Positions 49,343 through 59,256 of a stretch of DNA of 64,000 nucleotides are shown here, one piece after another. Position numbers and translations under genes: made by a program. The notes beneath the pieces were generated by a model that searched no databases, was not told the DNA's origin, and saw only the letters and a program-made list of their open reading frames with translations. Each line of letters begins with the position of its first letter. Positions within the stretch are counted from its first letter, which is position 1. Origin of the DNA: Lachnospiraceae bacterium (lineage in GTDB: Bacteria > Bacillota > Clostridia > Lachnospirales > Lachnospiraceae); assembly GCA_015056815.1 (NCBI GenBank), contig SVFN01000003.1, positions 32,011-96,010 on the forward strand, given 5' to 3'.

Positions 49343-50791
49343 ATGTTAGAACATCTTGAGCCCGTACGGGCTTTTTATTATTTTGAGCAGATCACGCAGA
49401 TTCCGCACGGATCGGGCAATACCAGGGCGATCAGTGATTATCTGGCAAATTTTGCAAAGGAGCATTCTCTGACTTATAAGCAGGATGAGCTGGGCAATGT
49501 GATCATCTGGAAGGATGCTTCAAAAGGTTATGAGGATAGAGAACCCGTGATCTTACAGGGGCATATGGATATGGTGGCGGTCAAGGATGCGGACTGTCCG
49601 CTTGATATGGAAAAAGACGGACTGGATGTGCAGGTGGACGGGGATTATGTCTATGCAAAGGGCACCAGTCTTGGCGGCGACGACGGGATCGCGGTGGCAT
49701 ATGCATTGGCAGTTTTGGAGGATGATGCGATCGAGCATCCGCCCCTGGAAGTGATCATTACGGTCGAAGAAGAAACCGGCATGGAGGGAGCTTCCTTTAT
49801 CGATTTGAGTGACTGTAAGGCGAAGAAATTTCTGAATCTGGATTCGGAAGAAGAAGGAGAGTTTATCGTAAGCTGCGCCGGAGGAATGCGGATTTATGGG
49901 AAGCTTTCCTGTGAGAAAGAAAACGAAGCGGCAAAAGAAGAACAGACTGCGTTTGAAATATCCCTGACCGGACTTACGGGGGGACACTCCGGCGCCGAGA
50001 TTCACCATGGCAGGGCAAACGCCATTCTGGTATTGGGAAAACTGTTGAAAGAGCTTTCGGACAGCTTTGATCTGAGTCTTTGTGCGATCGAAGGCGGAAC
50101 GAAGGACAATGCGATTCCGGTGGAGGCGAAAGCGGTGGTGAATGTTTCAACAGCCAAGACAGATGCTTTCCTGAAAAAGATCGAGGAAGCCGGACAGAAG
50201 CTGCAGGCCGAGTGGAAAAAAACGGATCCGGATCTTTGCGTGCAGGCGCAAAAAGCAGAGACAGAGCGGGAGGCCTTTTCGCCACAGACGAAAGAGGCGA
50301 TCCTTGCGATCCTTACGACCTGTCCGAACGGCGTACAGGCCATGTGCGAGGATATGCCCGAGCTTGTGGAGACTTCCTTAAACCTGGGAGTACTGGTGAC
50401 AAACGAGGATCAGGTGATCTTTGAATTTTCGTTAAGAAGCTCTGTGGGCGAAGCGAAAGAAGAGCTGGCGAAGAATTTGTGTTCGCTTCTGGAGGTAAAC
50501 GGTGCGGTCTGCGAACGAAACGGAGACTATCCGGCATGGGAATACCGGAAGGATTCCGGGGTCAGGGACAAAATGGTGCAGATCTATGAAGAGATGTATG
50601 GAAAGAAACCGCTTGTCGTGGCGCTTCATGCAGGGCTGGAATGCGGCATCATGGCACAAAAGATCGAGGGGCTTGACTGCGTTTCTTTCGGGCCGGACAT
50701 GAAGGATATCCACACGACAAAGGAAAGACTCAGTATCTCTTCCACAAAAAGAGTGTGGGAGTATCTGCTGGAGGTCCTGAGACGTTTGTAG
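49343..50791 (+). CDS. pepD: Aminoacyl-histidine dipeptidase (M20, PepD)
   Basis: This 482-residue cytosolic metallopeptidase cleaves dipeptides including Xaa-His. Metal ligands and catalytic residues are visible: ILQGHMDMVAV (about 72-82) with His and Asp; SLGGDDGIAVAYAL (about 112-125) with the bridging Asp; TVEEETGMEGA (about 142-152) with the catalytic Glu pair; LNLDSEEEGEF; and near the end ALHAGLECG with the last His. The lid domain near 195-395 is present. The ATG has a weak GGCAGGTAG site. Confidence 0.95.
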   Translation: MLEHLEPVRAFYYFEQITQIPHGSGNTRAISDYLANFAKEHSLTYKQDELGNVIIWKDASKGYEDREPVILQGHMDMVAVKDADCPLDMEKDGLDVQVDGDYVYAKGTSLGGDDGIAVAYALAVLEDDAIEHPPLEVIITVEEETGMEGASFIDLSDCKAKKFLNLDSEEEGEFIVSCAGGMRIYGKLSCEKENEAAKEEQTAFEISLTGLTGGHSGAEIHHGRANAILVLGKLLKELSDSFDLSLCAIEGGTKDNAIPVEAKAVVNVSTAKTDAFLKKIEEAGQKLQAEWKKTDPDLCVQAQKAETEREAFSPQTKEAILAILTTCPNGVQAMCEDMPELVETSLNLGVLVTNEDQVIFEFSLRSSVGEAKEELAKNLCSLLEVNGAVCERNGDYPAWEYRKDSGVRDKMVQIYEEMYGKKPLVVALHAGLECGIMAQKIEGLDCVSFGPDMKDIHTTKERLSISSTKRVWEYLLEVLRRL

Positions 50792-50931
50792 AACAGCGTC
50801 AGGATCTTATGACTTTTCAAAACACACTTTTTTCACAATTTTAACAAAATTCCGTAACAAACGGCGGTTATGATAAGAACCATCAAAAGGAAATGAGTAA
50901 TCCAGAATGTTTTAGAAAAGAGGGTGTTGAT

Positions 50932-52503
50932 ATGTACGAAGAATGGAACCATGAAAATCAGACAGGAGAGAACCTGAATACGCAGAATGCGGCGGGCTCG
51001 GAAAACTATACGTATAATGCAGGCACCGGTTACGGCGGCGGAAGTGATAACGGCGTGAACAATTTCCCGAACAGTCCTTATGGCACAGGCAGTTCGATCC
51101 CGCCGGAGAAAGATCCGAAACAGAAAAAAGCCAAAAAGAAAAAAGAAGGCAAAGGAGTCGGTAAACTGATCCTTGGCGGTGCGGCCTTCGGACTGACGGC
51201 AGCGGTTGTCTTCTGCGGAACAGTGGGAGTGGCACGTTATACATTTTTGAAACCGGATACAGCCAAAGAGGCATCTGCAGTGGCAGGGACAGAGCAAAAA
51301 AGCAAGGATGACACGAAACAGATCGACTCTACGGTAACGGCGACGGCAATGCCGGCAACGAATAAAGCGGCGGGAACGGAGCTGAGTGTGGCGCAGATCG
51401 CGCAGAATGTGATGCCGTCTATCGTATCCATTACCAACAAATCGGTTTCTGAAGTCAGAAGCCTGTTCGGGACGAGAGAATATGAAGCGGTAAGCGCCGG
51501 AAGCGGGATCATCATCGGGCAGAACGATACCGAGCTTTTGATCGCAACCAATAATCATGTGGTGGAGGATGCCAATTCCTTATCCGTATGCTTCGGAGAT
51601 TCGGAAGAAGCGGTTTATGAAGCACAGATCAAGGGAACCAAAGCGGATAATGACCTTGCGATCATCGCGGTGAAGCTGGACGATATCGATCAGGAGGTGA
51701 AAGATTCCATCAAGATCGCCACGATCGGAAGTTCGGATGATCTTCAGATCGGAGAAGGTGTGGTTGCCATCGGTAATGCTCTGGGATACGGGCAGTCCGT
51801 AACACAGGGAATTGTCAGTGCATTAAACAGAGAAGTGACGATCGAGAATCTTTCCGCAAAACTGATCCAGACTGATGCAGCCATCAATCCCGGTAACAGC
51901 GGCGGTGCGCTTTTAAATATGAAAGGTGAGCTGATCGGTATCAACTCTGCGAAGTTTGCTTCTTCCGAAGTGGAAGGCATGGGATACGCGATCCCGATCA
52001 ATACAGCGCAGCCGATCCTGGAAGAGCTGATGATGCGTGAGACCAGAGACAAACTGGATATCAATGAATCCGGTTTTCTGGGTATTAACTGCCAGAATGT
52101 AGACAGCGAAGTTTCCGAGATGTATGATATCCCGAAGGGAGTTTATGTACTCAGCGTGACAGACGGCGGTGCGGCTGACAAAGCAGGCATCAAAAAAGGT
52201 GATATCATCACAAGCTTTGATGGCGTAACGATCACAAGCCGTGATGAATTGAAGAATACGCTGCTGTATTATGCACCCGGCGAGACGGTGGATGTGATCA
52301 TCAAACGTTCCGGCGATGGTGGATATAAAGAAGTGACGGTGAGCGTCACACTGGATCGCAATACGCTGGACTCTGATGATAAAGGGAGCAGTTCGGAAAA
52401 TTATCCGGAGGAGGAACAGCAGCAAGCGGATCCTTATGGGAACAGCGGGCAGTATGGTGGTGATTTAAGAGATTTCTTTGATCAGTTCTATGGCAACTGG
52501 TAA
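50932..52503 (+). CDS. htrA: HtrA/DegP-like membrane serine protease
   Basis: This 523-residue protease has a cytoplasmic Asn/Gly-rich N-terminal region (about 1-60), a Lys-rich stop and a transmembrane helix (about 80-100), so the protease domain lies outside. The trypsin-like triad is complete: His in ATNNHVV (about 209), Asp in ADNDLAII (about 240) and Ser in NPGNSGGAL (about 323). One PDZ domain follows (about 385-475), then a polar Gly/Gln tail. HtrA degrades misfolded exported proteins. The ATG at 50932 has AGAGGGTG before it; a further in-frame ATG at 50893 lacks a site. A terminator follows. Confidence 0.93.
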   Translation: MYEEWNHENQTGENLNTQNAAGSENYTYNAGTGYGGGSDNGVNNFPNSPYGTGSSIPPEKDPKQKKAKKKKEGKGVGKLILGGAAFGLTAAVVFCGTVGVARYTFLKPDTAKEASAVAGTEQKSKDDTKQIDSTVTATAMPATNKAAGTELSVAQIAQNVMPSIVSITNKSVSEVRSLFGTREYEAVSAGSGIIIGQNDTELLIATNNHVVEDANSLSVCFGDSEEAVYEAQIKGTKADNDLAIIAVKLDDIDQEVKDSIKIATIGSSDDLQIGEGVVAIGNALGYGQSVTQGIVSALNREVTIENLSAKLIQTDAAINPGNSGGALLNMKGELIGINSAKFASSEVEGMGYAIPINTAQPILEELMMRETRDKLDINESGFLGINCQNVDSEVSEMYDIPKGVYVLSVTDGGAADKAGIKKGDIITSFDGVTITSRDELKNTLLYYAPGETVDVIIKRSGDGGYKEVTVSVTLDRNTLDSDDKGSSSENYPEEEQQQADPYGNSGQYGGDLRDFFDQFYGNW

Positions 52504-52534
52504 ACAGAAACTTCAGACAGGAAAAATTAATCTC

Positions 52535-52576
52535 AAAAGACATTCATGTGTTTGCGGGCACATGGATGTCTTTTTT
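52535..52576 (+). terminator. Intrinsic terminator of htrA
   Basis: AAAAGACAT/ATGTCTTTT and CATGTG/CACATG pair around a GC-rich loop and lead into TTTTTT. Confidence 0.85.
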
Positions 52577-52764
52577 GCGTAAAAAACTGTCGCGAAAAAC
52601 TGTCAGAGACATTTGGTTCGAAAACGGGACAAAACTTGACAAAGCTGATATAATGAAAATAGACTCTCTTAAGATTTCTTAAGATTTGGGAATGCTTTTT
52701 GTGTGGAAGCAGTTAAAACGGAACAAAACAGGGCGGGAAAAGAACAGAAGGAGAGAAGAAAAAG

Positions 52765-53715
52765 ATGAAGAAACAAATCAGATGGATATTGGCGCTGATC
52801 GTGGTACTGTGGATCGCATTTCCGATACAGGCACAGGCTGCGACTGTCAAGCTTACCATGGTTAAGGGAGAAGAAATGCAGCTTCCCAGTGCATACTGGT
52901 ATTCCAGATATACTTCTTCCGATGAGAATGTTGTAGATGTATCCAGCGACGGAGTTGTGAAAGCCAAACATCTTGGGACAGCGGTGATCATGCAGACGAC
53001 TCTGAATGACCCGATCCGGTATCAGGTAAAAGTGACGGATACGGTAGACATTGTGGTGGCGATGGGACAGAGTAATATGTGCGGATCGGGCGGAAACACT
53101 TATTATGCTCCGGAAGTTTCGGGCAGTGTTTTGCAGTACCAGAATAATTCTCTGTTTCAGATGAAAAGACAGGGGACACTTCTTCCGGCGTTTGGAAACG
53201 CCTATGTCAAGAAGGCGAAGCGGCCTGTTATCATCATACAGACAGCCGTTGGCGGCAGCAGCAGTATCGCATGGCTGCGGGATGGTCTGATCACAAATTC
53301 CGTTGCCCAGTTAAAAAAATGTAAGGCGTTTTTGAAAAGACATCAGGTAAAGGTAAAGCATATCTATATGCTCTGGTATAACGGGGAGACGGATGGCAAG
53401 AAAGGGTTGAGCCAGTTAGAGTACAACAATAATCTGAATGCAATCTACAAAAAGATGGCAAAAGCCGGCACGGAGAAGTTTTTGATGATCCAGGTAGGAC
53501 AGTATCGCGACAGGAGATATGACATGTCTGTGATCATCGAGGCTCAGAAATATATCTGCAAGAAAAACAGGAAATTTGTCATGGTATCCAATGCGACAAA
53601 GACGCTCTCAACTGCTGAAAAGTGGTATTCGGACAATGTACATTTTAACCAGCTTGCTTTGAATAAGATCGGGGAGCAGGCAGGGAAAAATGCCGGGAAG
53701 CTTGCAAGAAAATAG
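52765..53715 (+). CDS. Secreted SASA-type esterase with Big2-like domain
   Basis: This 316-residue exported protein has a signal peptide (about 1-26, cleaved near AQA-A). A short Ig-like Big2 segment follows (about 28-90: SSDENVVDVSSDGVVKAKHL, GTAVI). A SASA/SGNH-type esterase domain covers about 95-316. Block I is VAMGQSNMCGSGG with the nucleophile Ser, block III is YNGETDGKKG, where QGExD is usual, and the terminal SDNVHFN carries Asp and His. Such enzymes remove acetyl groups from sialic acid or plant glycans. A likely promoter (TATAAT at about 52649) and direct repeats CTTAAGATTT occur upstream. Confidence 0.85.
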   Translation: MKKQIRWILALIVVLWIAFPIQAQAATVKLTMVKGEEMQLPSAYWYSRYTSSDENVVDVSSDGVVKAKHLGTAVIMQTTLNDPIRYQVKVTDTVDIVVAMGQSNMCGSGGNTYYAPEVSGSVLQYQNNSLFQMKRQGTLLPAFGNAYVKKAKRPVIIIQTAVGGSSSIAWLRDGLITNSVAQLKKCKAFLKRHQVKVKHIYMLWYNGETDGKKGLSQLEYNNNLNAIYKKMAKAGTEKFLMIQVGQYRDRRYDMSVIIEAQKYICKKNRKFVMVSNATKTLSTAEKWYSDNVHFNQLALNKIGEQAGKNAGKLARK

Positions 53716-53825
53716 TAATTCTGCTATAATAAAATTAATTATAACATTCACATGTATCGTGTGAAGAGCGAGTAGTAGTTCACCCAGGCAAGGAGGCCGC
53801 CTTTTTATTCAAAGGAGTGAAGAAT

Positions 53826-54623
53826 ATGAGTATCAATATTCGCCCAAGGAACGATTATTCGACATTATTTGCGGGGCTTTATGCGGGAAACAGCAGCAAT
53901 AAGGCTAATATGTTAGGCATCAATCTTTCGGATTATGCCAGTCTTAAGAGCGGTTCGTACGGTAAGCTGATGAAGGCATATTATTCCAAGGATCGTTCGG
54001 AAGAAGTGGAGAAGGCTGTTAGCGGCACGAAAGATCAGAAATCATCCGCAAAGAGAGTGGAGGCGAGCGAAGATAAAGCCTCTACCATTGCAAAATTAGA
54101 GAAGGATGCGACAGCGATTTCTTCAGCGGTGAAGAAACTGCAGGATACCGGTAAGGATTCTTTGTTTGCAGAGAAAGAAATGAAAACGAAGAACGAAGAT
54201 GGAACGGAGACGGTGACAAAAGGCTATGACCGTGATGCGATCTATGAAGCGGCCGCTTCTTTTGCAGACGGCTATAACAATCTGATCGCGACGGCATCTG
54301 CTTCAGCGAATACACGCGTGAATTCCGCGCAGTCCGGACTGGTCAGTCTGACAGACAGCAGAGCAAAGGCATTAGAGGGTATCGGCATTACGGTCGGCAA
54401 GGATCATAAGCTGAGTGTTGACAAAGATAAGTTCAATGAGGCTGATGTCGAGAAAGTGAGATCGCTTCTGCAGGGGAGTTATACCCTTGGAGTCCAAAAC
54501 CGCGCAGATCTGATCGGAATGTATGCAAAGAATGATGCGGCAAGAGCCAGTGGAGTATACGGTTCTTCCGGAGCTTATGCGAATAATTTATCGAGCGGAA
54601 GTCTTTATAACGGGATTTTCTGA
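53826..54623 (+). CDS. FliD C-terminal-like protein
   Basis: This 265-residue protein has no signal peptide. The second half resembles the end of the flagellar cap protein FliD: GYNNLIATASASANT, ALEGIGITVGKDHKLSVDKD and KVRSLLQGSYTLG correspond to the FliD_C pattern. The N-terminal half is polar and helical and does not match FliD. AAGGAG lies eight bases before the ATG at 53826. No other flagellar gene is in the window, so it may be a stand-alone paralogue common in Lachnospiraceae rather than a cap protein. A strong terminator follows. Confidence 0.6.
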   Translation: MSINIRPRNDYSTLFAGLYAGNSSNKANMLGINLSDYASLKSGSYGKLMKAYYSKDRSEEVEKAVSGTKDQKSSAKRVEASEDKASTIAKLEKDATAISSAVKKLQDTGKDSLFAEKEMKTKNEDGTETVTKGYDRDAIYEAAASFADGYNNLIATASASANTRVNSAQSGLVSLTDSRAKALEGIGITVGKDHKLSVDKDKFNEADVEKVRSLLQGSYTLGVQNRADLIGMYAKNDAARASGVYGSSGAYANNLSSGSLYNGIF

Positions 54624-54642
54624 TAGAAAAGATGATGATCGG

Positions 54643-54677
54643 GACCACAGGATGATGTTTCATCCTGTGGTCTTTTT
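54643..54677 (+). terminator. Intrinsic terminator after the FliD-like gene
   Basis: A perfect 13-bp stem, GACCACAGGATGA/TCATCCTGTGGTC, with a 4-base loop and TTTTT. A second palindrome, GGCGGCATATGCCGCC, lies at 54688-54703 in the gap to the tRNA genes. Confidence 0.9.
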
Positions 54678-54807
54678 AGGTGCGCCTGGCGGCATATGCC
54701 GCCGATAAAAAACACTGCTTCTTTTGCAGGTATTTATTATTAGTTTTGCCGGATCGGGGGATGAAGTGAACGGGGTGTGCAAATACTCCGTTTATGAGCA
54801 TAAGAAA

Positions 54808-54891
54808 TGCAGGAGATGGGACTTGAACCCACACGGTATTGCTACCACAGGCACCTGAAGCCTGCGCGTCTGCCAATTCCGCCACTCCTGC
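54808..54891 (-). tRNA. tRNA-Leu (anticodon CAG)
   Basis: On the minus strand the acceptor GCAGGAG pairs with CTCCTGC, with discriminator A. The long variable arm is that of class II tRNA-Leu. The anticodon stem CAGGC/GCCTG encloses the loop TTCAGGT, giving anticodon CAG for CUG codons. The T arm GGGTTCAAGTCCC is canonical. CCA is not encoded. Confidence 0.96.
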
Positions 54892-54961
54892 ATACTAATG
54901 TGACAGTAAAAACTGTCCGATATATTATTGTGAATTCCTCTCATAAGGGAGGAATTTCAAA

Positions 54962-55045
54962 TGCGGAAGATGGGACTTGAACCCACACGGTATTGCTACC
55001 ACAAGATCCTTAGTCTTGCTCGTCTGCCAGTTCCGACACTTCCGC
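54962..55045 (-). tRNA. tRNA-Leu (anticodon AAG)
   Basis: On the minus strand the acceptor GCGGAAG pairs with CTTCCGC, discriminator A. The variable arm and T arm match the neighbouring tRNA-Leu(CAG). The anticodon stem CAAGA/TCTTG encloses the loop CTAAGGA, so the anticodon is AAG. A34 would normally be deaminated to inosine, reading CUU and CUC. Both tRNA genes appear to share the promoter at 55075-55103. Confidence 0.95.
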
Positions 55046-55074
55046 ATGCGTGTTTCTTGAACACTGCGAATATT

Positions 55075-55103
55075 ATAATAGCACTAAGCAATACATGTGT
55101 CAA
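55075..55103 (-). promoter_or_regulatory. Promoter of the tRNA-Leu pair
   Basis: On the minus strand TTGACA (55103-55098), 17 bases, TATTAT (55080-55075), about 30 bases before the first tRNA. Confidence 0.75.
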
Positions 55104-55245
55104 CCCTAAATTTTAAAAAAAAGAAAAAAATTAAAAAAACAAAAAGGAAATGCCAAAGAGGTACAGAATATTATAAATAGAGTGTGTGTAAAACAGCGGT
55201 TTTTGACCATTGGTTATCGTTTTAGTCTTTGGCAGAGGTGAAACT

Positions 55246-56253
55246 ATGACGATCAGAGAAAAACTTGAACAAATGGAGAGCGAGATCTTAAGTCCGTACG
55301 CAAGCCTGAGCAGGGACTCTAAGGGACGTGCACGGGCGGAAGAGCCTTGTGACATCCGTCCGGTTTACCAAAGGGATCGTGACAGGATCCTGCACAGCAA
55401 ATCTTTCCGCAGGCTAAAGGACAAGACGCAGGTGTTTTTGACACCGGAAGGAGATCATTACAGGACGAGGATGACGCATACTCTGGAGGTATCCCAGAAT
55501 GCGAGGACCATTGCCAAAGCACTGCGATTGAATGAGGATCTGGTAGAGGCGATCGCCCTGGGTCATGATCTTGGACATACACCTTTCGGACATGCAGGAG
55601 AACGGGCACTTGACAGGGTATGCCCATCCGGTTTTGTACATAGCGACCAGAGTGTGCGCACGGTTGAGATACTGGAGAAAAACGGACAGGGACTGAATCT
55701 GACATGGGAAGTAAAGGATGGCATCCGTAATCACCAGACGGAGGGGAATCCTTCTACACTGGAAGGAAAGATTGTCCGTCTTTCCGACAAGATTGCTTAT
55801 ATCCATCACGATATGGATGATGCGATCAGGGGGAATATCCTGAAAGATTCCGATGTGCCCAGACATATCGGGGATGTGATCGGGTATACGCTTTCAGAGA
55901 GACTGGATCATTTTATTCATGATATTGTGACCACCAGTACGGATAAAAATGATATTGTCATGTCAGAGCCTGTGGCAAAGGCGATGAAGGAGCTTCGTCA
56001 GTTTATGTTTGAGCGCGTCTATCAGAATCCGATTGCCAAAGCGGAGGAAGGAAAGGCGGAACAGCTGATCGAGACACTTTATGAATATTATATGCATCAT
56101 TTTGATTATCTTCCCTATGAGTACAGGAATCTGCTGGACCGGACAGAGTCCACGAAGGAGCAGGTGGTCTGTGATTATGTGGGAGCCATGACAGACAGGT
56201 TTGCGATCGCTAAATATGAAGAGATCTATATTCCGAAGACCTGGCATGGCTGA
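55246..56253 (+). CDS. dgt: Deoxyguanosinetriphosphate triphosphohydrolase-like protein
   Basis: This 335-residue HD-superfamily enzyme splits dGTP (or other dNTPs) to nucleoside and triphosphate. Features are RDRDRILHSKSFRRLKDKTQVF (about 43-64), TRMTHTLEVSQ with the first His, LGHDLGHTPFGHAGE (about 107-121) with the HD pair, and LSDKIAYIHHDMDDA near 180 with the last Asp. The ATG at 55246 has AGAGGTG seven bases upstream. It leads the core cluster dgt-dnaG-rpoD-trmK, as in many clostridia. Confidence 0.94.
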   Translation: MTIREKLEQMESEILSPYASLSRDSKGRARAEEPCDIRPVYQRDRDRILHSKSFRRLKDKTQVFLTPEGDHYRTRMTHTLEVSQNARTIAKALRLNEDLVEAIALGHDLGHTPFGHAGERALDRVCPSGFVHSDQSVRTVEILEKNGQGLNLTWEVKDGIRNHQTEGNPSTLEGKIVRLSDKIAYIHHDMDDAIRGNILKDSDVPRHIGDVIGYTLSERLDHFIHDIVTTSTDKNDIVMSEPVAKAMKELRQFMFERVYQNPIAKAEEGKAEQLIETLYEYYMHHFDYLPYEYRNLLDRTESTKEQVVCDYVGAMTDRFAIAKYEEIYIPKTWHG

Positions 56254-56277
56254 CATTTGGAGCAAAGAGGAATAAGC

Positions 56278-58059
56278 GTGTATTATCCGGAGGAGATTGT
56301 TGAGGAAGTCAGACAGCGCAATGACATTGTGGATGTGATTTCCGGTTATGTAAGACTGACAAAAAAGGGGAATAATCATTTTGGATTGTGTCCCTTTCAT
56401 AATGAAAAGACACCTTCTTTTTCGGTAAGCGGTCCGAAGCAGATGTATCATTGTTTTGGATGCGGCGCTTCCGGCAATGTCTTCACATTTTTGATGAATT
56501 ATGAGAATTATTCGTTTGTGGAGGCGGTCAAAAGCCTGGCCCAAAGAGCGGGAGTGACACTTCCCGAAGTGGAATATACCGAGCAGATGCGGCAAAAAGA
56601 AAATCGCAGGGCAAGGCTTTTGGAGATCAACAAAGAAGCGGCGAAATACTATTATTATCAGCTTCGTGCCCCACAGGGGAAGAGCGGATATGACTATTTT
56701 GCCAAAAGACAGCTTTCCGATGAGACGATGAAGAATTTCGGACTTGGATTTTCCAATAAGACCAGCAATGATCTCTGCCTGTATCTGAAACAGAAAGGCT
56801 ATTCGGAAGAGCTGATCCGCGATGCGGGACTTGCGATTTTTAATGAGCGCTACGGTTTTAGTGACAAATTCTGGAACCGGGTGATGTTCCCGATCCAGGA
56901 TATCAATCACAGGGTGATCGGCTTTGGCGGCAGAGTCATGGGAGACGGAGAACCCAAGTATCTGAATTCTCCGGAGACGGAGATCTTTGATAAGAGCCGT
57001 AATCTGTATGGTCTTAATTTTGCCAGGACAAGCAGGGAAAGCAGTTTTATCCTGTGCGAGGGGTATATGGATGTGATCGCACTTCACCAGGCCGGATTCA
57101 AGCAGGCAGTGGCTTCCCTGGGAACAGCGTTTACCAGCGGGCAGGCGAATCTTCTGAGGCGCTATGTGGATCAGGTGTTTCTGTGTTATGACAGTGACGG
57201 TGCAGGGACGAAAGCAGCTCTTCGGGCCATTGGTATTTTGAAAGAGGCAGGGATCATCGGCAGGGTGATCGATCTGAAACCCTACAAAGATCCGGACGAA
57301 TTTATCAAGAATCTTGGTGCGGACGAGTTTCAACAGAGGCTGATCAAAGCGCAGAACAGTTTTTTGTATGAAATAGGGCAGTTAGAAAAGGCATATGATC
57401 TGACAGATCCGGCCGGCAAGACCCGATTTCACAATGAAATAGCAAAAAAACTCTGCGGCTTCGAGGAAGAGGTCGAGAGAGAGAATTATATTGAAGCGAT
57501 CGCCGAAAAGTATCATATCGGTTATGAGGCACTTAGGAAGCTAGTATTTTCCTATGCTTCCAAAACAGGAATGGTGGCACCGGCCGTACGACCTAAATCC
57601 GGGCAGCAGGAAAAGAAACGGACAGCAGAGGATAAAGAGAAGCTGTCCCAGAGACTTTTGCTGACCTGGCTGATCGAAGAGCCGGGGTTATTTGAAAAGG
57701 TGAAAAAGTATCTGTCACCGGAGGATTTTACGGATGAACTGTATCAAGAGGTGGCAGGACTTTTATTTGATGATCTAAGTCAGGGAAAGGTAAATCCGGC
57801 GGCGATCATCAGTCATTTTACAGAAGAGGAAAAACAACAGGAGGTTGGCCTTGTTTTTCAGACGTCTTTGGAAGAGATGCAGACCAGACAGGAGAAGGAA
57901 CGAGCGTTTCATGATATCATCGTTGGTGTGAAGCGTAACAGCTACAATCACTTTACGAAGAAGCTGGGGTCTGATGTGACTGCGCTTGCCAGAGTGATCG
58001 AAGGAAAGAAGGCACTGGAGGAATTAGAGAGAACGCATATTTCTCTGGAACAAGGTTAA
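56278..58059 (+). CDS. dnaG: DNA primase
   Basis: This 593-residue primase makes RNA primers at the replication fork. The N-terminal zinc ribbon reads LCPFHNEKTPSF and YHCFGCGASG (about 32-60). The Toprim catalytic domain (about 255-335) contains LCEGYMDVIALHQAG and CYDSDGAGTKAA. A C-terminal helicase-binding region follows. A GTG at 56278 with AAAGAGG eight bases before it is taken as start; a TTG at 56257 would add seven residues. dgt ends 24 bases upstream. Confidence 0.97.
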   Translation: MYYPEEIVEEVRQRNDIVDVISGYVRLTKKGNNHFGLCPFHNEKTPSFSVSGPKQMYHCFGCGASGNVFTFLMNYENYSFVEAVKSLAQRAGVTLPEVEYTEQMRQKENRRARLLEINKEAAKYYYYQLRAPQGKSGYDYFAKRQLSDETMKNFGLGFSNKTSNDLCLYLKQKGYSEELIRDAGLAIFNERYGFSDKFWNRVMFPIQDINHRVIGFGGRVMGDGEPKYLNSPETEIFDKSRNLYGLNFARTSRESSFILCEGYMDVIALHQAGFKQAVASLGTAFTSGQANLLRRYVDQVFLCYDSDGAGTKAALRAIGILKEAGIIGRVIDLKPYKDPDEFIKNLGADEFQQRLIKAQNSFLYEIGQLEKAYDLTDPAGKTRFHNEIAKKLCGFEEEVERENYIEAIAEKYHIGYEALRKLVFSYASKTGMVAPAVRPKSGQQEKKRTAEDKEKLSQRLLLTWLIEEPGLFEKVKKYLSPEDFTDELYQEVAGLLFDDLSQGKVNPAAIISHFTEEEKQQEVGLVFQTSLEEMQTRQEKERAFHDIIVGVKRNSYNHFTKKLGSDVTALARVIEGKKALEELERTHISLEQG

Positions 58060-58127
58060 AATAGGTTATGGCCGGACTGCGGCTCAAACCGCTTACCTTC
58101 AAAAACAGGAATAGTGAGGATGGAAGA

Positions 58128-59255
58128 ATGGACATCAAAATGGACGAAAACACACAGGCTAAGTACGAGGAGAAGATCAAGGAGCTTCTTGCACTGGCAA
58201 AGAAAAAAAAGAATGTACTGGATTATCAGGAGATCATTCTGCTGTTAGCCCCCCTGAATCTGGAAGATGAACAGCTGGATCGTGCCGTGGATGCACTGGA
58301 AAAGAGCGGAGTGGATGTGCTTCGGATCACAGACGATGACGAAGAACCTGATGAAGACATGATTCTTGCAGAGGAAGAGGAAGATGTCGATGTGGAGAAT
58401 ATCGACCTTTCCGTTCCGGATGGTGTCAGTATCGAGGATCCGGTCAGAATGTATTTAAAGGAGATCGGTAAGGTACCTCTTTTGAGTGCGGAGGAAGAGA
58501 TTGAACTTGCACAGCGGATGGAAGATGGTGATGAGGATGCCAAGAAGCGTCTGGCAGAAGCCAACCTCCGACTGGTTGTCAGCATTGCGAAACGTTATGT
58601 GGGACGTGGGATGCTGTTTTTGGATCTGATCCAGGAAGGCAATCTCGGTCTGATCAAAGCGGTGGAAAAATTTGATTACCGCAAAGGATATAAGTTTTCT
58701 ACGTATGCGACCTGGTGGATCCGTCAGGCCATCACGAGAGCGATTGCGGATCAGGCCAGAACCATTCGTATTCCTGTTCATATGGTGGAGACGATCAATA
58801 AGCTGATCCGTGTCAGCAGGCAGCTTCTTCAGGAGCTTGGCCGTGAACCGCTGCCGGAAGAGATCGCAAAAGAGATGGATATGCCGGTTGACAGAGTGCG
58901 TGAGATCTTAAAGATCTCCCAGGAGCCGGTTTCTCTGGAGACGCCGATCGGTGAGGAGGAGGATTCCCATCTGGGTGACTTTATCCAGGATGACAACGTC
59001 CCGGTTCCGGCAGATGCAGCAGCATTTACCCTTCTCAGAGAGCAGCTGGGAGAAGTGTTGGATACCTTGACAGAGCGTGAGCAGAAGGTGTTGAAACTGC
59101 GTTTTGGACTGGAAGACGGCAGAGCCCGCACTCTGGAAGAGGTCGGTAAGGAATTTAATGTTACCCGTGAGCGTATCCGTCAGATCGAGGCGAAAGCGCT
59201 CAGAAAGCTTCGTCATCCAAGCAGAAGCCGTAAATTGAAGGATTATCTGGATTGA
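58128..59255 (+). CDS. rpoD: Primary RNA polymerase sigma factor
   Basis: This 375-residue housekeeping sigma factor begins with region 1.1 ([20 protein letters not shown]). Region 1.2 contains [21 protein letters not shown]. Region 2 contains [37 protein letters not shown] and [16 protein letters not shown]. Region 4 contains [15 protein letters not shown] and [20 protein letters not shown]. It recognises the TTGACA/TATAAT promoters seen across the window. The ATG at 58128 (after GAGGATGGAAG) is preferred to one at 58068. The position after dnaG is conserved among Firmicutes. Confidence 0.98.
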   Translation: MDIKMDENTQAKYEEKIKELLALAKKKKNVLDYQEIILLLAPLNLEDEQLDRAVDALEKSGVDVLRITDDDEEPDEDMILAEEEEDVDVENIDLSVPDGVSIEDPVRMYLKEIGKVPLLSAEEEIELAQRMEDGDEDAKKRLAEANLRLVVSIAKRYVGRGMLFLDLIQEGNLGLIKAVEKFDYRKGYKFSTYATWWIRQAITRAIADQARTIRIPVHMVETINKLIRVSRQLLQELGREPLPEEIAKEMDMPVDRVREILKISQEPVSLETPIGEEEDSHLGDFIQDDNVPVPADAAAFTLLREQLGEVLDTLTEREQKVLKLRFGLEDGRARTLEEVGKEFNVTRERIRQIEAKALRKLRHPSRSRKLKDYLD

Positions 59256-59256
59256 T

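Noticed and set aside
53716..53825. Possible riboswitch before the FliD-like gene
   Set aside because: A TTCACA/TGTGAA stem and a GGAGGCCGCC stretch are present, but I could not match any known riboswitch core.
54676..54885. Minus-strand frame starting MAELADAQASGACGS
   Set aside because: This is translation of the tRNA-Leu gene, a well-known false protein.
55963..57333. 456-codon open frame on the minus strand
   Set aside because: It lies antisense to dgt and dnaG, whose motifs are unmistakable. Its translation is Ile/His/Leu-rich without domains, typical of a frame opposite a well-coded gene.
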